Origin: Actinomyces sp. B33 | Lineage (GTDB): Bacteria > Actinomycetota > Actinomycetes > Actinomycetales > Actinomycetaceae | DNA: 64,000 bases | Direction of reading: 5' to 3' | NCBI RefSeq assembly: GCF_028437565.1 | Contig: NZ_JAMRYR010000001.1 | Coordinates: 62,001-126,000 of the forward strand | Shown here: in pieces, positions 32,554 to 39,181 of the stretch | Layout of the letters: each line of letters opens with the position of its first letter | Numbering within the stretch: the first letter of the stretch is position 1 | Notes under the pieces: model-generated | What the model saw: only the letters and a program-made list of their open reading frames with translations | Databases searched by the model: none | Told to the model about the DNA's origin: nothing | Made by a program: the position numbers and the translations under genes

Positions 32554-33536
32554 GCACGATCAACGTCAAGTCTTCGAGGTCCGCCGCTTCGGCGGTGAAC
32601 TACGTGCTCTACGGTTCGGATGCGAAGGTGCGCTCTTTCCTTCATCGGGAGGGGCGCACCCGTGCCTCTGCGCTCACTGTCCACACGGCAGACGGCACGG
32701 CCACCCCTGAGCAGTTCCTCGCCCGCGCGCAAGCCTTAGCGAGACTGCACGGGCGCAAAGTCGAGGCCTACACCTACGTCCTCGCCTTCCATCCGGACGA
32801 GTTCGACGTGACGAAACCGGAGGACATGCAGCGGGTGTGTGAGGTCGCGCAACACCTCACCGAGGCGATGCACTCGGCGGACTACCTCATCGCCGTTCAC
32901 ACCGACGCGAGAGGCCACCACGCACACGCGCATATCACCGTGACGAACCACGACAACCTCACCGGGAAGGCACTCACCCGCTACACGAGTTGGAGGCACG
33001 GCCTACGCCAGCTGAACGATCAGATCATGAGGGAGGAGGGCCTCCAGGTACTACCGGACCCTCAGCGTCCGAAGCCCGAGTGGCTCCAGCGGCGGGAGGA
33101 CTTCACTGCCGGAGGCTTCGAGCAACGCCTCGGTGACATCGTCAACGATGCGCTCACCGATCCGCGCTCGATGGACCGGGCATCGTTCGAGCAAGTCCTC
33201 GCCGAGCAGGACGTGCGCCTCGCGGTCACTAACCGCGACGGTTGGTCGTTCAAGATGCGGCGGGAGGACAACGGCAAGATCGGCAGGAAGAAGGCCTCGG
33301 CTTTGTGCCCGGACTTCACTGCCGACAAGGCGAGCGAAGTCTTCAAGGCTCACGCCCAGCAGGCAACACCCGTGCCCGTTGTGCCGCTCATGGAGGAAGA
33401 GCAGGAGGGGAAGCCCGCCAAGCGAGCACCCGGCAAGGAGGCACCGCCGGCTCGGATTACAACAGCAGCCGAACGGTGGCGTGGACGCTTACCTGAGATC
33501 GTCGAGGACGAGCCCGATGTCGACCTCAGCCTCTGA
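32550..33536 (+). CDS. MOBP-type relaxase
   Basis: A 328-residue relaxase that would nick the origin of transfer and carry the strand into a recipient. Motif I with candidate catalytic tyrosines is SAASAVNYVLYGSD (residues about 12-24). Motif III is the metal-binding HTDARGHHAHAHITVTNHDN (about 116-135), matching HxDxxxxHxHxxxxN of the MOBP class. The protein is shorter than many MobA relaxases and lacks a primase or helicase domain; the C-terminal third is basic and probably contacts DNA or partners. No coupling protein or mating-pair genes are present, so transfer must rely on a helper element. Confidence 0.9.
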   Translation: MSTINVKSSRSAASAVNYVLYGSDAKVRSFLHREGRTRASALTVHTADGTATPEQFLARAQALARLHGRKVEAYTYVLAFHPDEFDVTKPEDMQRVCEVAQHLTEAMHSADYLIAVHTDARGHHAHAHITVTNHDNLTGKALTRYTSWRHGLRQLNDQIMREEGLQVLPDPQRPKPEWLQRREDFTAGGFEQRLGDIVNDALTDPRSMDRASFEQVLAEQDVRLAVTNRDGWSFKMRREDNGKIGRKKASALCPDFTADKASEVFKAHAQQATPVPVVPLMEEEQEGKPAKRAPGKEAPPARITTAAERWRGRLPEIVEDEPDVDLSL

Positions 33537-34502
33537 GCCGGACAACATGCTCAACAAACAAGTGCTCCCGGCGACCATATCGGTCGCCGGGAGCACTTCC
33601 CGATCGTCGTTTCGACATTCACAGTTCGATCCCCACACCCTCGCTCTCTGCTCCAGCGTCCAGCTCAGACTCGAGCAGCGCCAGCCGCGCCTGCCGCAGA
33701 TTTGACTCAAGCCTGCGCTTGCGGATCCGCCTCGCCGTCTTGCAGACTTCGCCATCCTTGAACGCCTCGTCCGCGTTGCAGAACTTGACGACCTCGGCGA
33801 GCTGCCCATCAGACAGGCCTTCAAGGTTGTAACGGACGAAGTGGACCGGCCTGAAGAGCGCATGATCGAGGACGCGGACGAACTTCTCCGCATCGTGCAT
33901 TTCCGCCATGATTCCTCCCTTTCTCGCGAATTGCTTGCACAACAATTATCGCCAATCGAACAGGTGTTCGACAAGCCGAAATTAATGACATTCTGCGAGT
34001 TTCGTCCACACTCCTCCTCCACGTGATGGTCAGTCACCAGCGTCAGCAGGCTCAGCTCGTTGGCGCGACTCAGCGCCCCGGTGCTGTTCGTCCCCGCGTC
34101 GCACGTGATGACAGCCTTGGCATCAGGATGAGCAGCGACGACTGCATCGATCACCTCAGGTTGTATCTCGTGGCCGAGGTGGTAGTCGGGCACGTGCAGG
34201 CGCACGTCCATGCCCAGCTCGGAAAGCCCTGCGTACAGGATCATCCCGGCACAGATGCCGTCGGTGTCGAAGTCGGGGACGACGACGAGTGGCATCTGAC
34301 GAACTCTGAGGTACTCCAGAGCGGCACACATGGTGTCGATGTCCTGGAGCAGCGGGTGGGAGGGGTCGTTAACCTCGGCGAGGTACTCGTCGGTCCATCC
34401 CATGCGTTCACGGACGATGCTGAACAGGTCCAGGCCGGTGGGGCCGGAGGTGAGCTCGTCGATGTCCAGAGGTTCAGACGGCGGTGGCTTTGTCATGGTC
34501 AT
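33489..34502 (-). pseudogene. truncated DHH/RecJ-like phosphoesterase
   Basis: Homology is confined to about 33982-34502. After an acidic leader the phrase VVVPDFDTDGICAGMILYAG is DHH motif I (DxDxD), ITCDAGTN is motif II, and VTDHHVEEE is the DHH motif itself. Just after the VIN that normally precedes the rest of the RecJ core, the sequence becomes unrelated and the frame runs on for about 160 residues through a different, well-formed gene (33619-33909) and into the relaxase 3' end. The second half of the phosphoesterase and the DHHA1 domain are absent. AAGGA precedes the ATG at 34502, so a short product may still be made. A genuine small DHH protein with an artefactual tail is the alternative. 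Confidence 0.6.
33619..33909 (-). CDS. small hypothetical protein of the element
   Basis: A 96-residue protein with a strong ribosome site, GGAGGAAT, directly before the ATG at 33909. The sequence looks genuine: MAEMHDAEKFVRVLDHALF, then GLSDGQLAEVVKFCNADEAFKDG, a charged helical stretch KTARRIRKRRLESNLRQARL and an acidic tail. No family recognised. The first 54 residues are compact and the rest is probably one long helix. It lies inside the formal reading frame of the broken DHH gene on the same strand, which supports that gene being truncated. Confidence 0.7.
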   Translation of the reverse strand: MAEMHDAEKFVRVLDHALFRPVHFVRYNLEGLSDGQLAEVVKFCNADEAFKDGEVCKTARRIRKRRLESNLRQARLALLESELDAGAESEGVGIEL

Positions 34503-34510
34503 GGGAGTCC

Positions 34511-34834
34511 TTACTCTTCGTAGCCGAGGATGGTGAGACCGAACTCGATGGCGGCGCTGTGTTCAATGCGACAGCCTCGGGCTTTGGACCAGCCAGGGCA
34601 CATGTAGATCACCTCGGCGTGAGATAACCTCATGAGGGCCTTCCCCATGTGCCACAGAGCGGGGTTGGTGATAGTCTCATCCGGTTCGTCGGTGTATTGG
34701 AATGTGGTGTCGTACGCATCTGGCAGGATGTCGTAGCCCGCAGCGGTGAGTTCTGCTTCGGCGGTTTGACGTGCGGTGCGCACTCGGTCGGGTTCGATAC
34801 CTCGCATGGGCTGGGAAATGACGGCATAAGTCAT
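34511..34834 (-). CDS. DUF4406 protein (nucleoside 2-deoxyribosyltransferase-like fold)
   Basis: A 107-residue protein. The ATG at 34834 is chosen because GAAAGAAGA lies before it and the family begins there with the core strand TYAVISQPMRGI. The C-terminal hallmark VIYMCPGWSKARGCRIEHSA continues AIEFGLTI, matching DUF4406 (strand, P-G-W, S-x-G, E-H-x-x-A). Relatives of the nucleoside deoxyribosyltransferase-like fold occur widely in phages and plasmids. It lies 8 bases upstream of the DHH gene and is probably co-transcribed with it. Enzymatic activity unproven. Confidence 0.8.
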   Translation of the reverse strand: MTYAVISQPMRGIEPDRVRTARQTAEAELTAAGYDILPDAYDTTFQYTDEPDETITNPALWHMGKALMRLSHAEVIYMCPGWSKARGCRIEHSAAIEFGLTILGYEE

Positions 34835-34868
34835 GATGGTTCTTCTTTCAGTGTCGGAACCATGAACT

Positions 34869-34928
34869 GGTTCCACTCGGTTGACATGATGGGTTGGTTG
34901 GAACTATTACCCGGTTCCGCTCGGTTGA
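34869..34928. repeat. pair of 16-base direct repeats upstream of the DUF4406 gene
   Basis: GGTTCCACTCGGTTGA (34869-34884) and GGTTCCGCTCGGTTGA (34913-34928) differ at one position and start 44 bases apart, about four helical turns. They lie in the promoter region of the DUF4406/DHH unit and may be operator half-sites. Confidence 0.45.
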
Positions 34929-34943
34929 TAGATGCGTAAAACG

Positions 34944-34980
34944 CACCCACGCCCACTGGGTGAACCAGTGGGCGTGGGTG
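34944..34980 (-). terminator. terminator after the coiled-coil surface protein gene
   Basis: A perfect 16-bp stem (34944-34959 with 34965-34980), loop GTGAA. Read on the minus strand it is followed by CGTTTTA, giving a short T-run. It lies 24 bases past the stop at 35004. Confidence 0.85.
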
Positions 34981-35003
34981 GTGATCGTGGTGGCTGGCGA
35001 ATC

Positions 35004-36146
35004 TCAGTTGCAGTAAGCCTGGCCTTCGATGTACCAGCACTTACCGGGAGTCGTGTCCAGCTCTCCGCTGGTGTCGCCCCAGTCAATCATCGTGTCCCCA
35101 CCGCTACCGGACGAGCTGTTGCTGCTGTTGTTCGAGGGAGCAGGCGCAGGGGCGCTGTAGGACCCACCACCCGAGTAACTGGAGGACGAGCTGCCGCTGT
35201 AGTCGCTAGAGTAGCCAGAGCCACTCCCACCGGAGTATTCAGAGGTTTCACCAGAACCAGAAGCAGCCTGAGCGGCAGTAGTCTCAACAGCCTTGGCATC
35301 CTGGTACGCCTTGATGGCGTCCTTGAGAGCCTGGGTGGCGGTGTTGACCTCGGCGGTCTTGGTAGCGACCGTCTTGGCCTTGTCGATGGATGCCACAGCC
35401 TCGTCGTAGGTCGAGGTGGTCACGGTCGTGGAGACACTGTGCGACTCAGCCTCAGTGCTCTTGAGTGCGTCATAGGCGGCCTTGACGGTGGCATCGCTCT
35501 GGAGGGCAGTGTCGCCGTCCACGACGGCGAGCTGGTCGGTGGCGTCCTTCTGAGCAGCAGCCAGGTCAGTCTTGGCTGTGTCCATGGAGGTCTCTGCCTC
35601 CTCGGTCGCCTTGTCGAGACGGTACTTCTCGACAGTCTCGGTGAAGGTCGCCGTCTGGGTCTTGAGAGCATCCAGGTCGGCCTGACGAGCGCCGGTGAGA
35701 GTCGTCAGCGCGGTGAGTGTCTTGCCATCGGAGCACTGTTCGGGAGCGGTGTCCTTACTGTGCTCTTCGGCCTTGCCGAGAGCGTTGTTGAGGTCTGTGA
35801 TGGCCTTCTGACCCTCAGGAGACAGCGGGAAGTCGTCGGTGTGCTCCAGACGCTTGCCCTCGCCAACCTTGACGGAGGCATCAACGCTGTCCAGAGCGTC
35901 ATGGGCCTCGCCTACGGCCTTGCTGAGGTTGTCCTTCTGGTCGGTGAAGACCTTGCCCTGGGCCTTGCAGTCACGTTCGACAGTGTAGGCGCGGTAGGCA
36001 AAACCGCTCCCCACTCCGGTCAGGATGAGAGCGAGGACTGCGATGGAGGCGATGATCTTTGTTCGCGTGGTCCAGTGCTTTGGGTTGAGACGGTGGGTGC
36101 TTGTCGTAGAGCGTTTGTTTTGGTCATTGTGCTGTGGGGGTGTCAC
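35004..36146 (-). CDS. membrane-anchored, coiled-coil secreted protein with Ser/Gly-rich tail
   Basis: A 380-residue protein. After about 28 polar residues there is one membrane helix (about 30-50: IIASIAVLALILTGVGSGFA). The outside part (about 60-290) is a long Ala/Lys/Glu-rich helical region, then comes a Ser/Gly/Tyr-rich low-complexity stretch (about 300-350) and a compact end with CWYIEGQAYCN, where two cysteines may bridge. The GTG at 36146 follows AGGAG. No domain family recognised. It could be a surface adhesin, entry-exclusion or helper-contact protein. Composition is visibly lower in GC than the chromosome. It forms a minus-strand set with the two membrane proteins upstream. Confidence 0.75.
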   Translation of the reverse strand: MTPPQHNDQNKRSTTSTHRLNPKHWTTRTKIIASIAVLALILTGVGSGFAYRAYTVERDCKAQGKVFTDQKDNLSKAVGEAHDALDSVDASVKVGEGKRLEHTDDFPLSPEGQKAITDLNNALGKAEEHSKDTAPEQCSDGKTLTALTTLTGARQADLDALKTQTATFTETVEKYRLDKATEEAETSMDTAKTDLAAAQKDATDQLAVVDGDTALQSDATVKAAYDALKSTEAESHSVSTTVTTSTYDEAVASIDKAKTVATKTAEVNTATQALKDAIKAYQDAKAVETTAAQAASGSGETSEYSGGSGSGYSSDYSGSSSSSYSGGGSYSAPAPAPSNNSSNSSSGSGGDTMIDWGDTSGELDTTPGKCWYIEGQAYCN

Positions 36147-36170
36147 TGAGGACTCCTGTGTCGCAGGGTT

Positions 36171-36638
36171 TTAGTAGGGGTGATATCCAGGTGGGTAGAT
36201 GATATCTGGGCTTGTTTGGGCAGCGTGTGCGGCAGCGGCTGCTGCCGCGTATTCTGCATCACTGATTTCTTTGAGCTTTGGGCGGATGTATCGCTTGATG
36301 AACAGAATCGACCAGACCAGTGAAATTATCACAGCAGCAAGGACTATCCAGGGAAGTGCTGATACGAGGGCCTGTGTTTCTTGTTCACTTCCTACACCCA
36401 CAATCCGCATACTTGCGTAAAGCAAGACCATCCAAGCGATCAAGAACGAGATGGGAAAGTGCGCGACTGCCATGAGCTTCAAGCGAATCCGGCGACTCTT
36501 GACCGCAGCCGCCCCGAGTGCGACGCCACCGAGCATTAGGCCACCGGTCATCAAAACCGCACTCTTCGCTGATTGTTCGAGACCGTTGTGCATGGTCTCA
36601 CCGAAACTTGGTGTGCGTGGTTCAAATCTGAGTTTCAT
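36171..36638 (-). CDS. small multi-pass membrane protein of the element
   Basis: A 155-residue protein. The ATG at 36638 is preferred because GAGGAAAAC lies directly before it. Three or four hydrophobic segments are visible (about residues 22-45, 55-75 and 88-110), followed by a basic stretch IKRYIRPKLKEI and a Tyr/Ala/Pro-rich cytoplasmic tail ending PPGYHPY. No family recognised. It lies 24 bases upstream of the coiled-coil protein and 27 bases downstream of the next membrane protein, so the three form an operon. Confidence 0.75.
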   Translation of the reverse strand: MKLRFEPRTPSFGETMHNGLEQSAKSAVLMTGGLMLGGVALGAAAVKSRRIRLKLMAVAHFPISFLIAWMVLLYASMRIVGVGSEQETQALVSALPWIVLAAVIISLVWSILFIKRYIRPKLKEISDAEYAAAAAAAHAAQTSPDIIYPPGYHPY

Positions 36639-36665
36639 GTTTTCCTCTAACAGTTGCACCTTGTT

Positions 36666-37634
36666 CTACCCGCGCCGTATTTCAACGGCGCGAGGTGCGG
36701 ATGCTGCGGCCGCGATATTTTGACCTTGAGTACGGATCTCACTAATCGTCGCCGCCTGCATCGCGGTATTGATCATGGTGGACATCACTTGAAGGCGCTG
36801 CATTCGCTTCTGCTCTTCGATGATCTGCTGCTGGCCACGTTCCATCCGCATCCGGTGCTGCTCTTCCTCAAAGAGATTGATCGCTTCCGGCAAAGTGGTG
36901 GCACGGTAGTTGTCCACGAGGGTGAACAGGTAGGTGACTATACCCTCATCAAAGTACTGATTTGGGAAGACGCCGATGTACTCGTTTTGAAGTGCACGAC
37001 TCAACTCGTTCATACGTTGAGAGATCGCCAATGCATTCTGTTCGATGACAGCATTGGCTGCCATCGCCACACGATTTGATTCCTCGGCTCGCACGTTGAA
37101 ACTCGCAGCGCGTTTTCTTGAAACAAAGGCAACGACAAGACCAACCACAATCCCTATGAGGATGGCCGCTCCGGTCACAATAGCAATGAGAACGGGCGGG
37201 AAGAGGAGGAACTGGACGACGAGGAGGAATAGGTCTGCCACGAGCAGCGTTGCGAGAAGTTGGCGGGCAATGAAGGTTCGATCCGAGATGACGACAAGAA
37301 CCTCGTTGGTTCTACGAAGCTTGAAAACCTTCCAAATCATTTTCGTCAGCGAATACGCCACAGCGATGAACACAGCCGTCATGACCACCATCGACACCAG
37401 ATCAGAAACTCCGAGGGCGAGATAGAACAGCTCGATAAACACACCCACAAAGGCAGTGATCACCAACAACTGATCGTCTGAGGCAACCGCCCCCCTCGAC
37501 TGGATGAGTGGGCGATACCCAGACAGCACCTGCCGTTTTTGGGCATCCAACAGCCTGAGGTCTCGAAGTAGGTCACGAAGGCGTGCCAACCAGGGTTGGA
37601 GGGCGTCCCTTCCCTGAGGAACACATGAAGACAT
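36666..37634 (-). CDS. multi-pass membrane protein with cytoplasmic helical domain
   Basis: A 322-residue protein from the ATG at 37634, chosen for the AGGGAGAAAG ribosome site and MSSCVPQGRDALQPW start. Two pairs of hydrophobic segments occupy about residues 60-105 and 128-175. The cytoplasmic part holds ALQNEYIGVFPNQYFDEG, then NYRATTLPEAINLFEEEQHR and a Gln/Met-rich helix. A similar phrase, with RADTLxEAINLYEEExHR, is common in small membrane proteins of Gram-positive phages and elements, from memory; its function is unknown. First gene of the three-gene membrane operon. GC is lower than in the host genes. Confidence 0.75.
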   Translation of the reverse strand: MSSCVPQGRDALQPWLARLRDLLRDLRLLDAQKRQVLSGYRPLIQSRGAVASDDQLLVITAFVGVFIELFYLALGVSDLVSMVVMTAVFIAVAYSLTKMIWKVFKLRRTNEVLVVISDRTFIARQLLATLLVADLFLLVVQFLLFPPVLIAIVTGAAILIGIVVGLVVAFVSRKRAASFNVRAEESNRVAMAANAVIEQNALAISQRMNELSRALQNEYIGVFPNQYFDEGIVTYLFTLVDNYRATTLPEAINLFEEEQHRMRMERGQQQIIEEQKRMQRLQVMSTMINTAMQAATISEIRTQGQNIAAAASAPRAVEIRRG

Positions 37635-37765
37635 CTTTCTCCCTAAATAGGTTGCACCTATGGTCATCTCCATTACGCGACAGACAACATCATAGGGGAA
37701 CCAATGCGTTCCCGGTACTGATAAGTACCTGGAACGCCTCAGTGCCACTAACGACGATTGACAGG

Positions 37766-37993
37766 GTGAGCGGCAAGCCGACGAAAGTCCTGCGTAAGGC
37801 GCTCGGTGCCAACGTGCGTACCGAGCGCCACCGCCGCGCCCTCACCCAGGAGAGTCTCGCCGAGCAGCTCGGGATCACACCCCGGTACCTCGCCGCGATC
37901 GAACGCGGCGAGCGCAACTTGACACTGGATTCGATCGAAGCGCTTGCCGCACAGCTCGACGTCGATCCTCACTCGCTTTTGGCGTGCCCGTAG
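37766..37993 (+). CDS. XRE-family HTH transcriptional regulator
   Basis: A 75-residue Cro/CI-type DNA-binding protein, essentially one HTH_3 domain: LGANVRTERHRRALTQESLA, then EQLGITPRYLAAIERGERNLT and LDSIEALAAQLDVDPHSLLAC. The GTG at 37766 is chosen as the start nearest the domain; a GTG at 37742 would add eight residues, and neither has a strong ribosome site. It is divergent from the membrane operon and probably controls it or the element's excision genes. Its 3' end overlaps the convergent gene by 25 bases. Confidence 0.75.
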   Translation: MSGKPTKVLRKALGANVRTERHRRALTQESLAEQLGITPRYLAAIERGERNLTLDSIEALAAQLDVDPHSLLACP

Positions 37994-38220
37994 CGGAGGC
38001 GCAGACTCGCAGGACTCGGTGCGATTGCAGCTGCCACCGCCGCCCATGACAGGCCCTCGAAGGCGACGAGCTCGCGCACATGGACGGCGATCACCTCGTC
38101 CACTGCATCCCGCAGGAGAGCAAGGTCCCGCAGTTCAGCCTCCCCTAGAGACAGGTTGGGATCGTCGGCGTCAGAACGGAACGCGGCCACGTAGGCTCTC
38201 GCACGGCCATAGTCGCTCAT
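37969..38220 (-). CDS. small HTH-like hypothetical protein
   Basis: An 83-residue helical protein. GAGGGGG lies before the ATG at 38220. The end reads LVAFEGLSWAAVAAAIAPSP and continues ASLRLRYG, a pattern seen in small actinobacterial proteins with a sigma-like or Fis-like helix-turn-helix. It is encoded 10 bases after the ArdA gene and presumably in the same transcript. A DNA-binding regulatory role is an inference. Confidence 0.65.
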   Translation of the reverse strand: MSDYGRARAYVAAFRSDADDPNLSLGEAELRDLALLRDAVDEVIAVHVRELVAFEGLSWAAVAAAIAPSPASLRLRYGHAKSE

Positions 38221-38230
38221 GCCCGCCCCC

Positions 38231-38776
38231 TCAGCAGTCCCGGAACACACGCACGCCGCCGTCAGGGACATCAAGCACGGCGAAGTCGTAACGGCAGTCG
38301 CGCTCATAGGCATCCCAGTCGAAGTATCTGATCGCTTCCTCGGTCCAGCCGTAGAACAGTCCGCAGTCCTCGGCCCAGGACTGCACGAACTCACGAAACG
38401 AACCCCAACAGCCCTGGTTAGCCTCCTCGAACTCGACCACTGAGGGGGTACCGTTGACGTCGAGGGAACGCGAGCAGTGCTCGCACCAAGCGAGCAGGGC
38501 GGGCCACTGGCTATCCCCAACCTCGGTGAACAACTCGCCCCAGGCAGCGGCCTCATCCTGGGTGACCTCGCCAACCCCGGCAGGCAGGTGCTCGGAATCC
38601 AGGCCGAGGACCTCCTCGCAGCCCTCACGGACGTTCTCGGCGCCTCCATGGACCTCAGCGAGCGAAACCTCCTCGAGGCCATCGCATGGGAACCAGGCCC
38701 CGACCAAGCGCCCCTCGTTGTAGCAGGACAAACAAGCGAGCCAGACGGCGGGACGAACAGCAGTTGAAGTAGTCAT
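38231..38776 (-). CDS. ardA: ArdA-like antirestriction protein
   Basis: A 181-residue acidic protein. ArdA mimics B-form DNA and blocks type I restriction enzymes, protecting incoming elements. Signs of the family are the N-terminal VWLACLSCYNEGRLVGAWFP, strong acidity throughout, and the C-terminal SFREFVQSWAEDCGLFYGWT followed by IRYFDWDAYERDCRYDFAVL. The second of two adjacent ATGs (38776) is preferred because GGGAGG is then 5 bases away; the first (38779) would be too close. It lies next to the right attachment site, a typical early-entry position. Confidence 0.85.
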   Translation of the reverse strand: MTTSTAVRPAVWLACLSCYNEGRLVGAWFPCDGLEEVSLAEVHGGAENVREGCEEVLGLDSEHLPAGVGEVTQDEAAAWGELFTEVGDSQWPALLAWCEHCSRSLDVNGTPSVVEFEEANQGCWGSFREFVQSWAEDCGLFYGWTEEAIRYFDWDAYERDCRYDFAVLDVPDGGVRVFRDC

Positions 38777-38898
38777 CATGACCTCCCGAGTAGGCGGAGG
38801 CCGGACTGCGGCAGTCCACTCGGGAACAGGACGCTCACGGGACAGCCCGACCTCCAAGAGGTCTCCCGGACCCCGCCAGGGGTCTGATCCCAAAGCAA

Positions 38899-38921
38899 AG
38901 AGAGTAGATAAAAGAGTAGAT
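38899..38921. promoter_or_regulatory. arm-type integrase binding sites, right end
   Basis: AGAGAGTAGAT (38899-38909) and AGAGTAGAT (38913-38921) are direct repeats with a 12-base period, in the same orientation and spacing as the left pair at 26270-26290. They lie 67 bases inside the right attachment repeat. Confidence 0.6.
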
Positions 38922-38987
38922 CGGGGTCCCGAGCGCTTCCGCAACTCGGAACCCCGACCCGTTTCCCCTGGTAAGCCAGGGATTTAA

Positions 38988-39028
38988 GTGCCCCCGAGAC
39001 GATTCGAACGTCCGACACCCGCTTTAGG
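38988..39028. repeat. right attachment-site direct repeat (within tRNA-Arg)
   Basis: 41 bases identical to 26113-26153. This copy is the 3' part of the functional tRNA-Arg gene, so the element supplied a replacement 3' end on integration. Confidence 0.92.
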
Positions 39029-39061
39029 AGAGCGGTGCTCTATCCCCTGAGCTACGAGGGC
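38989..39061 (-). tRNA. tRNA-Arg (anticodon CCU), integration target
   Basis: A 73-base cloverleaf on the minus strand. Acceptor GCCCTCG pairs with CGGGGGC (one T-G pair), discriminator A. The D-arm is TAGCTCAGGGGATAGAGC, the anticodon loop is CTCCTAA (anticodon CCU, codon AGG) and the T-loop contains TTCGAAT. Its 3' 40 bases are duplicated at 26113. Confidence 0.95.
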
Positions 39062-39181
39062 GCGGCGCGCGGACGGACCGCGCGCGCATGGGGGAGTCTA
39101 CCAGCCGAGCGACGGCGGGTCCGCCGACGGGCCCGAGCGCCCCCGTCCGCGTCCGTCGGGCCCGCGGGCGGGGGCTCGGAT

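Larger units (their letters stand above)
26113..39028. mobile_element. integrated mobilizable element in tRNA-Arg(CCU), pipolin-like (PolB + integrase + MOBP relaxase)
   Basis: The element lies between two identical 41-base repeats (26113-26153 and 38988-39028), the right one being the 3' end of an intact tRNA-Arg gene. One unit is 12,875 bp. The integrase gene is next to the left repeat. Contents in order: integrase, excisionase-like protein, family-B DNA polymerase, DUF3223 protein, small coiled protein, MobC, relaxase, a minus-strand block of small and membrane proteins, HTH proteins and ArdA. Base composition is lower and more uneven than in the flanks, especially at 33540-37750. Self-encoded PolB, tyrosine recombinase and tRNA insertion are the marks of pipolins; relaxase and MobC suggest mobilization by a helper. 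No type IV secretion genes are seen. Confidence 0.85.

Noticed and set aside
33540-38230. Type IV secretion or coupling-protein genes for self-transfer
   Set aside because: No VirB4/VirD4 or FtsK-like ATPase motif (GxxGxGKS/T with partner motifs) is present; the membrane proteins lack such domains.
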